Positions 1-10,216 of a stretch of 64,000 nucleotides of DNA are shown here, one piece after another. The stretch is from Misgurnus anguillicaudatus (taxonomy: Eukaryota; Chordata; Actinopteri; Cypriniformes; Cobitidae), in the NCBI RefSeq assembly GCF_027580225.2, contig NC_073352.2, positions 1,366,501 to 1,430,500 on the forward strand. The letters run 5' to 3'. Below the pieces are notes generated by a model. That model did not search any database. It saw only the letters and a list, made by a program, of their open reading frames with translations, and was not told where the DNA came from. How positions within the stretch are numbered: the stretch's first letter is position 1; every line of letters starts with the position of its first letter. Made by a program: the position numbers and the translations under genes.

Positions 1-281
1 CTTGGGAATTTCTGAAATAAAGAAAAATTACACATTTTGTTGTTCATTGTGGTGCAAAATTAGCCTGACGTTGTCATACTCAATTCTAGTCAGAATTTGA
101 GCCTGTTACCACTCCATTGAGCTATAATTATGAGGCGTGTCTCAACCAAAAAATGCCTCTCCACTCAATTGGATAGACCTATGACCAATCAGAGCAACGG
201 AGTGTGTGACGTGATGTTGAAATGTCATCTTTTGCAGCCTGACCGAACTGCTAGTTATTTCGCTACAATGACACTAACATC
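1..281. other. Unassigned flank
   Basis: AT-rich non-coding sequence to the left of the first hAT insertion. I see no coding region, RNA gene or repeat boundary in it. Confidence 0.5.
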
Positions 282-289
282 ATTGTGAT

Positions 290-1137
290 CAAGTGTTGCC
301 AACTTGGCGACTTTGTCGCTAGATTTAGCGACTTTTCAGACCCCCTTGGCGACTTATTTTTTAAAAAGCGACTAGCGACAAATCTAGCGACTTTTTCTGG
401 CATTGTTGGAGACTTTTGGAGACGTGAAAGCCCGTGTCGTTTACTCTTCTCAACAAGCAGCTGCCACCGCTTCCGAAGGCTCCACCCCCATCCCAAAGCA
501 CTCACAGGCAAGGTAGTCCTCGCGCAGCAGACCAGTTCTCTCTCCCAGCTGCATACAGTCAGGGCAGGAGATGTGGTTATCTCTCTGCGTTCAGACGGCA
601 TAATCTTGCATGCGGGAAGCCGGAGCTGGCTGATCCCGCAATTACTTAAATTTATGGCAGGGTGTAAATGTAAAATGATCTTTGAATAAAAAAATCACTG
701 TACCAAAAAAAAAATGTATTTGAGTGAGCTGAGCAGCAGCACATTCAGAACAGACAAACTATTATGGAGCTGATCAACGCGTTAATGAGCTATGTACCTA
801 GAATACAACGTTTTCCATCATTTATCAGCGTATCCTCATATATTTTGAAACTGGACTGTTTGGACATTTAAATATAAACATACACACGTTTCGTTTTATA
901 AGAACAGAAGCAGATAAACGAACGAGAAAACATTTTTAGGCATTTATGTGTATTAAAATTACATTTGTGAAAGTTCAGAGAGAAAGAGAAACGTGAAACA
1001 GCCAATGTAGTAAGAATGCAAATACGACGTGATGACGTCACGGGTATGCTAATGATGCAATGACGTAATCTAGCGACATTTAGCGACTTTCCAAGCAAGC
1101 TTTAGCTACTTTCCATTGAAAATAGTTGGCAACACTG
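290..1137. mobile_element. Non-autonomous hAT-type DNA transposon with 8-bp TSD
   Basis: The two ends are inverted copies of a CAGTGTTGCCAAC-like terminus (the left end carries one extra A). The insertion is flanked by a perfect 8-bp direct repeat ATTGTGAT at 282-289 and 1138-1145. Eight-bp duplications with CA..TG termini are characteristic of the hAT superfamily. The sub-terminal sequence repeats the word TAGCGACTTT in both orientations. Short ORFs inside (for example 285-689) show no transposase similarity, so the 848-bp element is a passive passenger needing a transposase in trans. It lies just outside the helicase pseudogene exon at 1258-1712, probably in what was an intron of that gene. 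Confidence 0.88.
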
Positions 1138-1257
1138 ATTGTGATTATACTAAGTCTGAGTTAGCGAACGTACATCAACACCTACTATGTTTACAACATT
1201 TCATTTATATCACAACATTAAGTATTTACTAAGTCATACAGTAAGACTATCTCTTAC

Positions 1258-1712
1258 CATTTTTTCGTTAGGTGAACTTCATCCACGACGATAGCTACCC
1301 ATTACGTTGGCTTGAAAAATATCGGAGCCTAACATGTCCCTCCACTTATTCAGCAGTCACGATTCCAGGCTTCCGAAAAGAAGCTGGCAACGACCACTAA
1401 TTATATCCATCTCGTCATGCACGCCGAGTTGCATCGCCGTGACACTCATTTCAGTTGCTTCTTTAACTTTGTCCTCCATAAGTGCAACCAACTTTTGCCG
1501 AATCCCGTAGGAAGGACGGCAAAAACATAAACAAATGCCTTGCTCGCGTTTCTCTGTTCCTCTTTTTAAATCAATGCCCTGTCTATATCTTTTAGAACAG
1601 ACTCGATGTCAGAATCCACACATCTGAATTCTCCAGCGGCAGCAATTTCATTGTAAACAGATTCAACACACGTGCTCTTTGGTGACGTGGTTGATATGTT
1701 ACTGTTGATCAT
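1258..1712 (-). pseudogene. RecQ-like helicase pseudogene fragment
   Basis: Read on the minus strand, the segment shows pieces of a superfamily 2 helicase of the RecQ-like type that occurs in many copies in fish genomes. In order it has an N-terminal stretch starting at an ATG at 1712 (MINSNIS), a Walker A motif (VLPTGFGKS, near 1500-1530), a block reading LVALMEDKV...TAMQLGVHDE, then SLESW, and a Walker B-like VVDEVHLT near 1270. It is broken: an in-frame stop follows RALI before the Walker A block, about 20 residues are missing after Walker A, there is a stop after SLES, and the frame shifts before VVDEVH. The sequence ATG|GTAAGAG at the left edge looks like a splice donor, so this is probably one exon of a spliced gene. 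Recognition is from motif memory; I could not check the family. Confidence 0.7.
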
Positions 1713-1740
1713 CTGTCCATCATCGTATAAAGCCCGCCCT

Positions 1741-2805
1741 CACAATTTAATTCGTCGACCAGCTTTGGGACTCGCATAGTAGCTCCTCAACGTAAAAACG
1801 CCAGACCGATCTTCCCGTTTTTCAAAATGTGGTGGGCGGGGCTAAGATCGGCTGGCACCCAAACTAGTGCAAAATAATAACATCACAGCAAACCCCAACC
1901 CTTACTCGCCAAAAAAACTTAATTCATCAGCTGCAATATGGATTAAACTGCTGTAGAATTAACTGGCTCGTGAAGTGAATTTGCTCAGCTTCCTGCTTGC
2001 ACAGCCAGACCATGTATGATGAGCTACTAGGAGAACATAAACATTTTATAATTACACCATTTTATTAATACAGAAGAGTAAGCTATTATACACAGGCAAC
2101 ACTTATTATACACTGCACTAGTAGACATTGCTCCTTTTAGCCATATGCTTTACAATGTTTTCCAAAATGTGGGTTGCAGCAGCAGGTAGCCGTAGCTTAA
2201 ACTACATGAGATTGTCAAAACCTTAATGAAATCAACTGCACAAAATACAACTAATTTTGTAGCTCCTGTTACAATGATAAGTTATAAACAGTATGCAGTT
2301 TTGTGAATTACAATTACATAAATATCAGAGTTGGGCAAAGATACATCAAAATGTATTTTAAAATAGAATGCCAAAAAATTGGCTCTGATTCATGAAAAAA
2401 TCTGACATATGCAACCGTGTACGAACTGAAGGGCCTACATTGCATTAGCAACACTGACAAAAAAGTAATTCATAAGAAGACAACTGATGGCACCTGTATT
2501 CATAGCAGCTTTCTAACTATTTAATCATTTGCTCACAGCAGCCTGCACGTTTCTAACATTGACCACCACCTTTCATATGAATTTTCCGATCAAGGGCTAG
2601 GCAAACTTCTCAGTAGGCAAAGTATTGTACAACGTATTATACAGTATTTTAAAATACAAAACACTAAAGTATTTTGATACAAAATACAAATGCATTTCAT
2701 CAACCCTATCAAATACAAATTACAAAATATTAATTTACTATTTTATTCAGTAAGATGTAACTTTTAAATTAAAAAGCTTAATGACCTCTTAAAATTGTAA
2801 ATACT
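1741..2805. other. Unassigned AT-rich sequence
   Basis: Non-coding, AT-rich, with runs of AAATACAAA-like words around 2640-2730 suggesting decayed repeat DNA. No gene or clear repeat boundary is seen before the LTR at 2806. Confidence 0.5.
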
Positions 2806-3346
2806 TGTTAGGGTTGTGTCTCTGTTTGTTTTGTTTGATTACTTTTATTATTATTTGGCCGTCCCTCTTGCCTTGTTTATATCTCCACCCCATCATTTGT
2901 TACCATGGTTTCATTTAATTGCCTCAGGGGCCCGTACCATGAAAATGGTTAAACAAACTCAGGGTTACAGGATTAGTTTCAGGTTGACAAAACCAAGCCA
3001 ATGTGCAGGCCTTGTTGGTAAAAGCTATTTTCATGGTACCCAAAACCCAGGATTTGCACAAACTAATCCTAAACAAAGCTGGCTAACCAACTAAACCAGC
3101 TTCATGGTATAGGCCCCAGGTGTCTTGTGGTTGTTTATTATTGTTTCAGTTCTCCCATTGGTCATTGTCATGTATTTATTCACTTCCTGTTCACCTGTTT
3201 GTTATGGTTCATTGTTGTTGTTACGTGTCACCGTGTGAAGTGTTTTCCAGTGTTTGTTTTTGTGCTTCGTCGTTTATTATTAAAAGTATTACTGCAAATT
3301 GATTCACTCTTACCTGGTATTCATTCCTCTGTCCGCGGTCGTGACA
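2806..3346 (+). repeat. 5' LTR, interrupted by a MITE
   Basis: Matches the 3' LTR at 8070-8418 along its length once the 189-bp MITE and its 3-bp duplication are removed, giving 349 bp in both. The MITE must have inserted after the retrotransposon, because the 3' LTR has the empty site. TATTAAAAG near 3280 could be a TATA or poly(A) signal. Confidence 0.92.
2928..3116. mobile_element. Harbinger-like MITE in the 5' LTR
   Basis: Inverted termini GGGCCCGTACCATGAA and GGGCCTATACCATGAA (right end read on the other strand), flanked by a 3-bp direct repeat CAG at 2925-2927 and 3117-3119. The intact empty site CCTCAGGTGTC in the 3' LTR of the same element proves the insertion boundaries. Three-bp duplications and G-rich termini fit PIF/Harbinger; the superfamily is inferred. 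Confidence 0.85.
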
Positions 3347-3348
3347 GA

Positions 3349-4251
3349 ATGAACCTTCCAAAACAGGATCCAGCAGTAATCCCTAGTTCCCGTGTGCTTC
3401 CGGAACTCAGTATGCTTCATCAGAGCGGTGGTGGTCTGAGTATTGTTCCTCCCTCATCGGAGATGGAATGGAGAGAGAGACGCACAGCTTTAGCTTCCCT
3501 TCGACAGCAGGGTCAATCGGTGAGTTGCTTCGCCCAGATGTTCTGGACTTATTCCCGTGGCCTGCAACTTAATGAAACGGAACTAAAGATTTGGTTTAAC
3601 CACTGCCTGGACGATCCTTTGCCTCAGCAGGAGATAATCGGGCTGGAGGCCTTGGACTTCTGGGATTTTACCCGTTATCTAGCCACGCGTAGCCGGTGGT
3701 GTGCGTGGATCACGCCTGAGTCTTCCGACGAGATGGCCGCCACACCTAAACAAGGGGTTGTCACGCATCTCGAGCCAGTAGGCGTGAAACCGTTACGTAG
3801 TTCACATAGCCGGAGGAAGCGAAAGACAGTGTTACCTGCTATACTCATGCAACCCGCAGTCGTTGCGGACAACGCTTTTAGTCCTGTCCTCTCAGAGTCC
3901 GCATCCAAACCCGATTTCAAGATGGCTGACGCCATATCCGAGCCTGTATACGAGTCGGTTATCAATTCGATAGACCCGTCTATAGCTCGTAGTAATCGCC
4001 TTGTTTCCAGTTTAGCGGACAACCAGATGACGTCGGTTCGAGCGGCCGGTATTCTTAGACCGATCGTTTCTTCGAGCAGATCGTCCAAGATATGTGAGTC
4101 ATTGAACCCTAACAAACTAAGTGAATTGTCCAGTTCAAAGGAACCGATTCAGACAAGTGACTCAGTGAATCTTCCAGAATCTTTTGAATCGGCGGAAAGA
4201 TTCGACTCTTTCGAATCATCCAATTTGACTGAGTCTTTAGAACTTATTTAA
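3349..4251 (+). CDS. gag-like protein of the non-autonomous LTR element
   Basis: A 300-codon ORF starts at the ATG three bases after the 5' LTR. The first 110 residues hold the recognisable part: WRERRTALASLRQQG, then FAQMFWTYSRGLQLNE, then CLDDPLPQ and LDFWDFTRYL, a block found in hypothetical proteins of fish LTR elements. The rest is low-complexity, with a basic patch (HSRRKRK) and a Ser/Glu-rich tail (SFESAERFDSFESS). No zinc knuckle or protease motif is visible. The reading is open upstream through the LTR, but the start at 3349 is the sensible one. The same Ser/Glu-rich style resumes after the stop at 4249-4251 in another frame, so the ORF is probably a truncated form of a longer one. 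Structural (gag) role is inferred from position. Confidence 0.65.
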   Translation: MNLPKQDPAVIPSSRVLPELSMLHQSGGGLSIVPPSSEMEWRERRTALASLRQQGQSVSCFAQMFWTYSRGLQLNETELKIWFNHCLDDPLPQQEIIGLEALDFWDFTRYLATRSRWCAWITPESSDEMAATPKQGVVTHLEPVGVKPLRSSHSRRKRKTVLPAILMQPAVVADNAFSPVLSESASKPDFKMADAISEPVYESVINSIDPSIARSNRLVSSLADNQMTSVRAAGILRPIVSSSRSSKICESLNPNKLSELSSSKEPIQTSDSVNLPESFESAERFDSFESSNLTESLELI

Positions 4252-4592
4252 ACCTCCTGTCATACCTGTGTCTATTGCTGGTACTGTGTCTTGCTCTTCC
4301 GTTCAACAGGAACTCTTACAGGGTTTTAAACCCAAGTCATCTGACCTGTCTGTTGGGTCTGGAGGAGTCGAACCTGAAGCACCTGAACTCCCTAACACAA
4401 CTGGATGGCCCGAACTTAAACCACAGGTACTCTTTGAGTCAAGTGAGATTTTTGAGTCAAGTGAGATTTTTGAGTCAAGTGAGATTTTTGAGTCAAGCGA
4501 GATTTTTGAGTCAAGTCAGATTGAGTCACCTCACCTGATGGCTTTGGAGGAGTCCCAAACCCTTGAATCTGAGCCCAGTGAGTCATCTAAGG
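4252..4592 (+). pseudogene. Ser/Glu-rich coding remnant, LTR element interior
   Basis: Downstream of the gag-like ORF an open frame from about 4268 reads a Ser/Glu-rich protein dominated by a FESSEI repeat. It resembles the tail of the preceding ORF and looks like a continuation after a frame disruption. A hAT MITE at 4593 interrupts it, and similar sequence resumes after 4898. No known domain is visible. Confidence 0.45.
4435..4521 (+). repeat. 18-bp tandem repeat encoding FESSEI
   Basis: About five copies of an 18-bp unit TTTGAGTCAAGTGAGATT with almost no divergence (one copy has AGCGAG, the last is partial). The unit length is a multiple of three, so expansion keeps the frame and adds six residues per copy. 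The low divergence suggests recent expansion. Confidence 0.9.
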
Positions 4593-4889
4593 CAGTGGTT
4601 CTCAAACTTTTTCCGCATAAGGCCCCCTTGTGTACGGTGCATTCCTTCGCGCCCCCCCCCCAAAGAAAATTAATAAGAAAAACTGTTCTAAAATGTAACA
4701 TTTTAATAAAACAAAACATATTAAGTTATACAAAGTAGTGCTGTTGGTTAGTAGTCTTATTTTTTAGGTTTAATTACACAGAATTCATGATAAATGTAGG
4801 TATTTTACAAAATGTCATAAAACTGGGGCCCCCCTGGCACCATCTCGCGGCCCCCCTGGGGGCCCCGGAGCCCAGTTTGAGAACCACTG
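4593..4889. mobile_element. hAT MITE with 8-bp TSD ATCTAAGG
   Basis: Termini CAGTGGTTCTCAAACTTT and AGTTTGAGAACCACTG are inverted repeats. The perfect 8-bp duplication ATCTAAGG occupies 4585-4592 and 4890-4897. The interior contains C-rich and G-rich tracts (CGCGCCCCCCCCCC near 4650, GGCCCCCCTGGG near 4850) and no coding sequence. It is a textbook hAT-derived MITE and interrupts the coding remnant of the host retrotransposon. Confidence 0.95.
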
Positions 4890-4897
4890 ATCTAAGG

Positions 4898-5274
4898 AAT
4901 TGCCAGATGAGCTACCAAATTAATCGCCCAGTGAATCTAATGATTCAGAGAACTTGACTGAACCCCACAAGGAGGTGGAAAGATTTGATTCTTTTGAATT
5001 CTCTGAGACTCTTGACTTAACCAATTCTATTGAACCTTTTGAATCTTCTGTATTTGCACTGGCTGTGTGTTGTGTTTGGGCTGTTTTTTGTTCCTCTGAT
5101 TCACAGAAGATCTCTCAGACTCATGTGCTCGAGCCCCCTGAACACTGAGGAGTTCGACCCTGTGTCATCTTTCACAACTATAAAGCCTGTATCTGAACTG
5201 TCCGAGTTCTCTATTGATGCTGAGATAGTTTTTTCCGAGTGTCAGGTCTCCAGGGTGTTGGCTGATGTCACCGG
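4898..5274 (+). pseudogene. Continuation of LTR-element coding remnant
   Basis: After the MITE the same Ser/Glu-rich coding style resumes (VERFDSFEFSETLDL, then SIEPFESS), followed by further frames with frame breaks. It matches the words near the end of the gag-like ORF at 3349-4251, so it is one decayed coding block split by the insertion. No enzymatic domain is seen. Confidence 0.45.
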
Positions 5275-5450
5275 GTGACGATTTGTGAGGGCGGAACCAA
5301 AAGTACGGAAGATGGGTTCCGCCCGGACGACTGACTCCGAACACCGGAATTTCCGGGGTTTCCCAGAGGGCAAAATCAGGCCATATTATGCACAGGTGTG
5401 GGCGATAAGTGCAGCGATTGCTGATAGGTCATTAAAGAGGAGAAGCAGAG

Positions 5451-5459
5451 TATAAAAAG
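5451..5459 (+). promoter_or_regulatory. TATA box in LTR-like insertion
   Basis: TATAAAAAG about 170 bp into the insertion and about 2 kb before its poly(A) signal, in the spacing expected between the U3 promoter and R end of a long LTR. Activity is not testable here. Confidence 0.55.
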
Positions 5460-6619
5460 ACCTTTACAAACTCAAATCGGGTGCTTTTTGGTGCGTTTGA
5501 TCGCTGCTGTGCAGGCCTGTGTATGTGCTGGAAACCGATCCCTTAGGGAAGAAAGCGGAAGCTTGTTGACGGTGAAGCCAGAAGGAGTAGAGAGGAGAGG
5601 TGACTGGGTGAAGCAAACTTATTGTAACTACGTGACAGTATCGAGTAAACAGTGGGAGAAACACGGTGTATTGTGGATCTATGAACATGTGAGTAACAGT
5701 ATTAATCTTTGCAAGTGTTACGAAGGAAGATTTACTCGAAGTGTGTTGTGAGCGTGCTAAATTGTGACGGCCCTACGGGGAGAAAAACGTAGGCGAGCCG
5801 GGAGCTAATATTGAAGGCAAGCTGGAGATCTCTTGCTGGGGATAAATCCTACCATACGTGAGTACCCCAACCATTGACATACAGAGTATTATTGATGCCG
5901 GTCTGTATTTCTAATTTGTATTGTGAGATTATCGATCGAGTGTTCGGCCCCACTGGATGAGAGAAGTGTGGGTGAGCCGAGCGAGGTGTATTTGGAACAG
6001 TAGGGAGATCCAACGACAAATATTACGACCCTTTCTCCTTGTGCTGGAAATAGTGCCCAACGAATTCCCCTCCGGGAGACCTGGGCCGAGTTGGGTAACT
6101 CCTTATGTCTCGTGAAATGTGTGAAGACTGCTGTGGGTGAGTCTTGAACTTTACTTTGTGGGTGTGTGCTCTAAAGCTTGCAGTGTGTGCTGTGCTTGTA
6201 GAAACAGGTGTCGCCCTCATTCCAGTGTAATCCGTGGGAAGTTACCAGCGCGTTGTGGTCAGACCAGTGTAAGGAAAGGTACCAGAAAAGTAGGACTTCT
6301 GGTGTGTCCGCGACGGCCCGTACCGATCCCGAGTGAGGGCAGTGGGGGATTAAATCTGTGAAACTGTGTGAGTAGAAGCGCTTGACACATACTGTGTGGC
6401 CCTGTGGTTATTATTGAGGGCAGTTGCATGTACTTCCACCATCTTCGTACGGAGCCTCTTCAAGAGTTCGCCCCAGTTCAGTACCCCCAGTACCCGAGAG
6501 GAGGGGGGAACTAGGGAAGCGTTCAGGCCCCATACACATCTACCAGGCATCCCCTGTGTGCAGCAGGTGTCCCGAAAGTCCACTGCCCCCGGGAAAAGTG
6601 TTGGGTGAGACAACCATCC

Positions 6620-7090
6620 AAACCTCTTACCCTTTGTGTGTGAATACCTTACCTGTGTGGTGTAACTTACCGCTGTCTCTAGCACGCCCTGAAGAGGAAC
6701 GTAAAGCCCCAGTTGATGCAAACCTCTTACCTCTGTGTGTGAATACCTTACCTGTGTGGTGTAACTTACCTCTGTCTCTAGCACGCCCTGAAGAGGAACG
6801 TAAAGCCCCAGTATCTGCAACCACTTGCCTCTGTGTGTGAATACCTTACCTGTGTGGTGTAACTTACCGCTGTCTCTAGCACGCCCTGAAGAGGGGCGTA
6901 AAGCCCCAGTTGATGCAAACCTCTTACCTCTGTGTGTGAATAACTTACCTGTGTGGTGTAACTTACCTCTGTCTCTAGCACGCCCTGAAGAGGAACGTAA
7001 AGCCCCAGTATCTGCAACCACTTGCCTCTGTGTATACCTTACCTGTGTGACATAACTTACCTCTGTTCCCGGTACGGCTGGAAGGGGAAT
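6620..7090 (+). repeat. 98-99-bp minisatellite in LTR-like insertion
   Basis: Four well-preserved units and one degenerate unit. The anchor word GCACGCCCTGAAGAGG recurs at 6682, 6781, 6879 and 6978 (spacing 99, 98, 99). Units alternate between two subtypes (GTTGATGCAAACC and GTATCTGCAACC), suggesting that a two-unit block duplicated. Long ORFs on both strands here (for example 6350-7021 minus) are by-products of the repeat. Confidence 0.9.
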
Positions 7091-7453
7091 GCCAAGTCCC
7101 AGCTGGTAAAGTACTACCTCTGTGCGAAGCTCTCACCCGTGTTGCATATCCCACTTCTGCTTTCAGTTTCGGCCGGGAAGAGGCCTGAGGAGTTCGCCAG
7201 TGACCCTAAGGGGCGAGAGAAGGGCAAATACCTCAGACCATTGCCAGCAACAGGTAGTGAAGAAAACATCAATTCAAGCACTAAATTGTTTTTCCTGTTC
7301 TGCCTCCAGGAGAAGCGGAGGGCGCCACGAACAGTAGAAACCCTTCTGGAAAGGAGCCCTAGCCCCCGCTCTACTTGGAGTTGTCCTGGAGATCAGAAGA
7401 AGAGACTGTTTTTAACTGCCATTCCCCTTTTCCCTTTACCTTTTTAAATATTT

Positions 7454-7459
7454 AATAAA
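7454..7459 (+). terminator. Poly(A) signal of LTR-like insertion
   Basis: AATAAA followed within 25 bp by a T/GT-rich stretch (GTTGTCTTTTAATTATAG), the normal arrangement at an LTR R/U5 boundary. Confidence 0.55.
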
Positions 7460-7587
7460 GTTGTCTTTTAATTATAGTATACTTGTCCGTCTGGTCATTG
7501 GGGTGGTCTTGGGAACCTCCTCGAGGTGGAAATTAGGAAGGGGCGTGACCCTGTTTAGCTATCTCGGGTCCGCTCCGACCTGTGACA

Positions 7588-8069
7588 CTGACATGGTCCC
7601 TTCTGAGCCTCATAGACTCTCTGCCCTGCTGAGTGTGGCTGCTTTTGAACTTTCTGCATTGTCTAATATGGCCAATGATGAACACTCTGCCTGGTCCAAC
7701 ATGGCAACTCCCGGGTTCCATGAACTCTCTGCCTGGCTCAAGTTACGTGATACCTGAACTAACCAGTTTTTCTGTGTTGTCCTTGGGTCATGCTTCCCCG
7801 TCTTTGCCAGCTTCTCTCTCACCTGTCCTTGTTTCCAGGTACCGAGCTCCACCAGCACCTGGGTTATATCTCGGCTCTGGTCTCTGGTTACGCCTCCGCC
7901 CACGGCCCCGCCTTGGACTCAGCCTCCGCCCGCAGACCCGCCTTTTGTGGTTGCCAGCGTTATGGTTTTCTTGGCCCTCCATCCCTCCCCCGTTCCGCCT
8001 CCGCTCCACCTCCCACCTGGACTATTGTCTTTGTGTCCGTCTGGTAGCCGTCCTTTAAAGGGGGGGTAC
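7588..8069 (+). other. 3' interior of LTR retrotransposon with polypurine tract
   Basis: Between the nested insertion and the 3' LTR lies about 480 bp with short broken reading frames (for example SALLSVAAFELSALSNMA) and a Pro/Arg-rich stretch. It ends in the purine tract AAAGGGGGGG just before the LTR. No pol motif is present. Confidence 0.6.
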
Positions 8070-8418
8070 TGTTAGGGTTGTGTGTCTGTTTGTTTTGTTT
8101 GATTACTTGTATTATTATTTGCCCGTCTCTCTTGCCTTGTTTATATCTCCACCCCATTATTTGTTACCATGGTTTCATTTAATTGCCTCAGGTGTCTTGT
8201 ATCTGTTTTTTATTGTTTCAGTTATCCCATTGGTCATTGTCATGTATTTATTCAATTACTGTTCACCTGTTTGTTACGGTTCATTATTGTTGTTAAGTTT
8301 CAATGTGTGTAGTGTTTTCCAGTTTTTATTTTTGTGCTACGTCGTTTATTATTAAAAGTATTACTGCAAATGGATTCACTCTTACCTGGTCTTCACTCCT
8401 CTGTCCGTGGCCGTGACA
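8070..8418 (+). repeat. 3' LTR (349 bp)
   Basis: Uninterrupted partner of the 5' LTR, starting TGTTAGGG and ending GTGACA, directly followed by the target duplication ATACT. Several substitutions separate it from the 5' LTR, so the insertion is not very recent. Confidence 0.93.
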
Positions 8419-8684
8419 ATACTGCTTTAAGAAGACGGGACATATACTGCTGTCCAATAAGTTTTAACATGCCACAAAGTTCACTTACAACAGTGAATCA
8501 TTAGGACACACATACTGTAGGCAATGTATGCATCCACACACACATGCATGAAAGAAACACTATCATAATATATAATATTATTACTGTTAATTAATGTTCA
8601 TGTTGCTGTTATTGTGTACTGTCTGAATATACTAAATAACTTAGTATCATCTCAATAAATAAAGTTGTTGACATATGCCTTTAA

Positions 8685-8882
8685 CCTCCTAAGACCTAGA
8701 TGTTTTTGTTGTTTGTACCATAATAATTAATTCTGTGTAACTGGAACATGTTGTACACAAATGTGGACAATTGCACTGCTTCAAGTTCAAAGAAAAATAT
8801 TTGGATATTATATTAATTGGTTCTTCCTAATTTCCATGGAAATCTGAAATAAAAATGAAACCAAAGCACGGGTCTTAAAAGG
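8685..8882. mobile_element. piggyBac-type MITE (TTAA-flanked)
   Basis: TTAA at 8681-8684 and 8883-8886 flanks inverted ends CCTCCTAAGACC and CCTTTTAAGACC (right end read on the other strand). TTAA duplications with CCY termini are typical of piggyBac. It is 198 bp with no coding sequence. Confidence 0.75.
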
Positions 8883-8886
8883 TTAA

Positions 8887-10212
8887 ATATTCAAACCTTT
8901 GATTGTTAAGATTAAACCCCTCTTTTCTCAATTGTTTGTTTATATGATTCTGGAGAAGCCTTTAGGCCTGTCAATCATCAATAACATAATATAAGCACCA
9001 GTCTGTGCCTCCAAGCCTAGCTCCTTTCCATCTCCTCCTTCACTGATTTTGTCTTCCTCTCTGCAGTTCTGTTACAGGGTATTTCGACTCAAGCCTCGGC
9101 CTCAGGTTCACAACTCCCTTTGAGGACAGAAAGCAAAGTTAATTAAGACTAAATGGGCAGGTGAACTAGTAAACACTCTTTTAAATCCCTCCACTTCACT
9201 GAATTAATAAACAGAGAAAACAATCACTGTTAAGGATAAATATTTGAAACACATGAAAGGTGTACTCCGGTCATGAAAAAACTTTAACATTTTTCTTGTG
9301 ATGGTAAACTGGGCCAAAGAGGAAGACTGTATAGTACATACATTGAACACATTGAATGATTACAGACTAAATCTACCACAGTAGTTAGTAGAACAATAAC
9401 TGCCCGAGTTAAATTAGTTTGATTAGTCTATATTAATAAAAACAAAAAATAATATTAAAATTAACTTTAATACTAAAGACAGCTGATTTGGTAAACTTAA
9501 ACTGATGTTCCTCTAGAGTCTAGAATAAAGGATCAACACAGTTGTGGTCACACAAAAAGCTATCAGAAGCTAATATGTAGTGGCTTTAACTATATTAGCA
9601 AATCTGCTAACTTTCAAACCAGTTCTGATGCCTTAAACTGCACAAAAAAGTTAAAGACATGAAAGTTAATTCACATTCAGTAGGTCACTTACCCTCTGAT
9701 TATTGTCCACCTTGCATTAGTGTCCTTTTGTTGCTGGAAATGAAGTTCAATCAGTTCGGTCTATAACAGTAAAACTAATTTTAACCACTTTATTTGGCGA
9801 TGACGTTTGGATGACACTTGCTTAGTGGCGACCTATGTATCAGGCGTGTTATAAGGCGACGTACATAGTTCAGACGTACTTAGTACACGTACATTTTTAT
9901 ATAAATTTCAAACATGCGCCGTCGTCGCGTCGCCGACGGTAAACGATTCTTCATGCACTCGCCGTGACATCACCACCGGTCTTTTGTCTGCAGTCCCAAT
10001 CAAATCCATTCAAAACTTCACACGGACTGACGGCGACGGAAGGGAAGGCTGCTCTTTTCCTTCTTTTGGGAAGGCTTTGAATTGTCAGCACCCTTGTGAA
10101 AAATTAGCGTACTTAAGTGTATTGAAAGCGTACTTTTTGTGTGCTTAAAATAATAAGAGTATACTTTTTGAGAAGTGCACTTGCTGATAATATAATATAA
10201 ATGAAAGACCAC
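8887..10212. other. Unassigned AT-rich intergenic sequence
   Basis: No coding region or repeat boundary recognised. From about 10080 the words ACTTAAGTG and GTGCACTT appear, linking this edge to the tandem-repeat DNA after 10922. Confidence 0.5.
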
Positions 10213-10216
10213 TTAA

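Larger units (their letters stand above)
5280..7581 (+). mobile_element. LTR-like 2.3-kb insertion (probable solo LTR)
   Basis: A GC-richer block sits inside the LTR element, bounded by direct GTGAC repeats at 5275-5279 and 7582-7586. It has the layout of a long solo LTR on the plus strand: a TATA box (TATAAAAAG at 5451), a transcribed part with a tandem repeat, and a poly(A) signal AATAAA at 7454 followed by a TTGTCTTTT stretch. An alternative reading uses TG..CA ends at 5284 and 7587 without a matching target duplication, so the exact ends are uncertain. No gag or pol is inside, and the open frames arise from the repeat block. Superfamily (endogenous retrovirus or gypsy) cannot be decided from this copy. 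Confidence 0.55.
2806..8418 (+). mobile_element. LTR retrotransposon lacking pol, with nested insertions
   Basis: Two direct LTRs (2806-3346 and 8070-8418) enclose the element, and a perfect 5-bp target duplication ATACT lies at 2801-2805 and 8419-8423. The LTRs start TGTTAGGG and end GTGACA, the usual TG..CA form. A purine run before the 3' LTR (AAAGGGGGGG, 8057-8066) fits a polypurine tract. The interior holds a gag-like ORF and Ser/Glu-rich remnants, but no protease, reverse transcriptase, RNase H or integrase motif in any frame. It must therefore have moved using another element's enzymes. Nested insertions sit at 2928-3116, 4593-4889 and about 5280-7581. The gag-like ORF resembles proteins I associate with fish Ty3/gypsy elements; the superfamily assignment is inference. 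Confidence 0.9.

Noticed and set aside
6350..7055. Long minus and plus ORFs (up to 223 codons) over the 98-bp repeats
   Set aside because: They arise because the repeat lacks stops in several frames at once; the translations are repeated low-complexity text with no domain.
9060..9130. Exon after CTCTCTGCAG near 9066
   Set aside because: A good-looking acceptor, but no open frame or donor of coding character follows.
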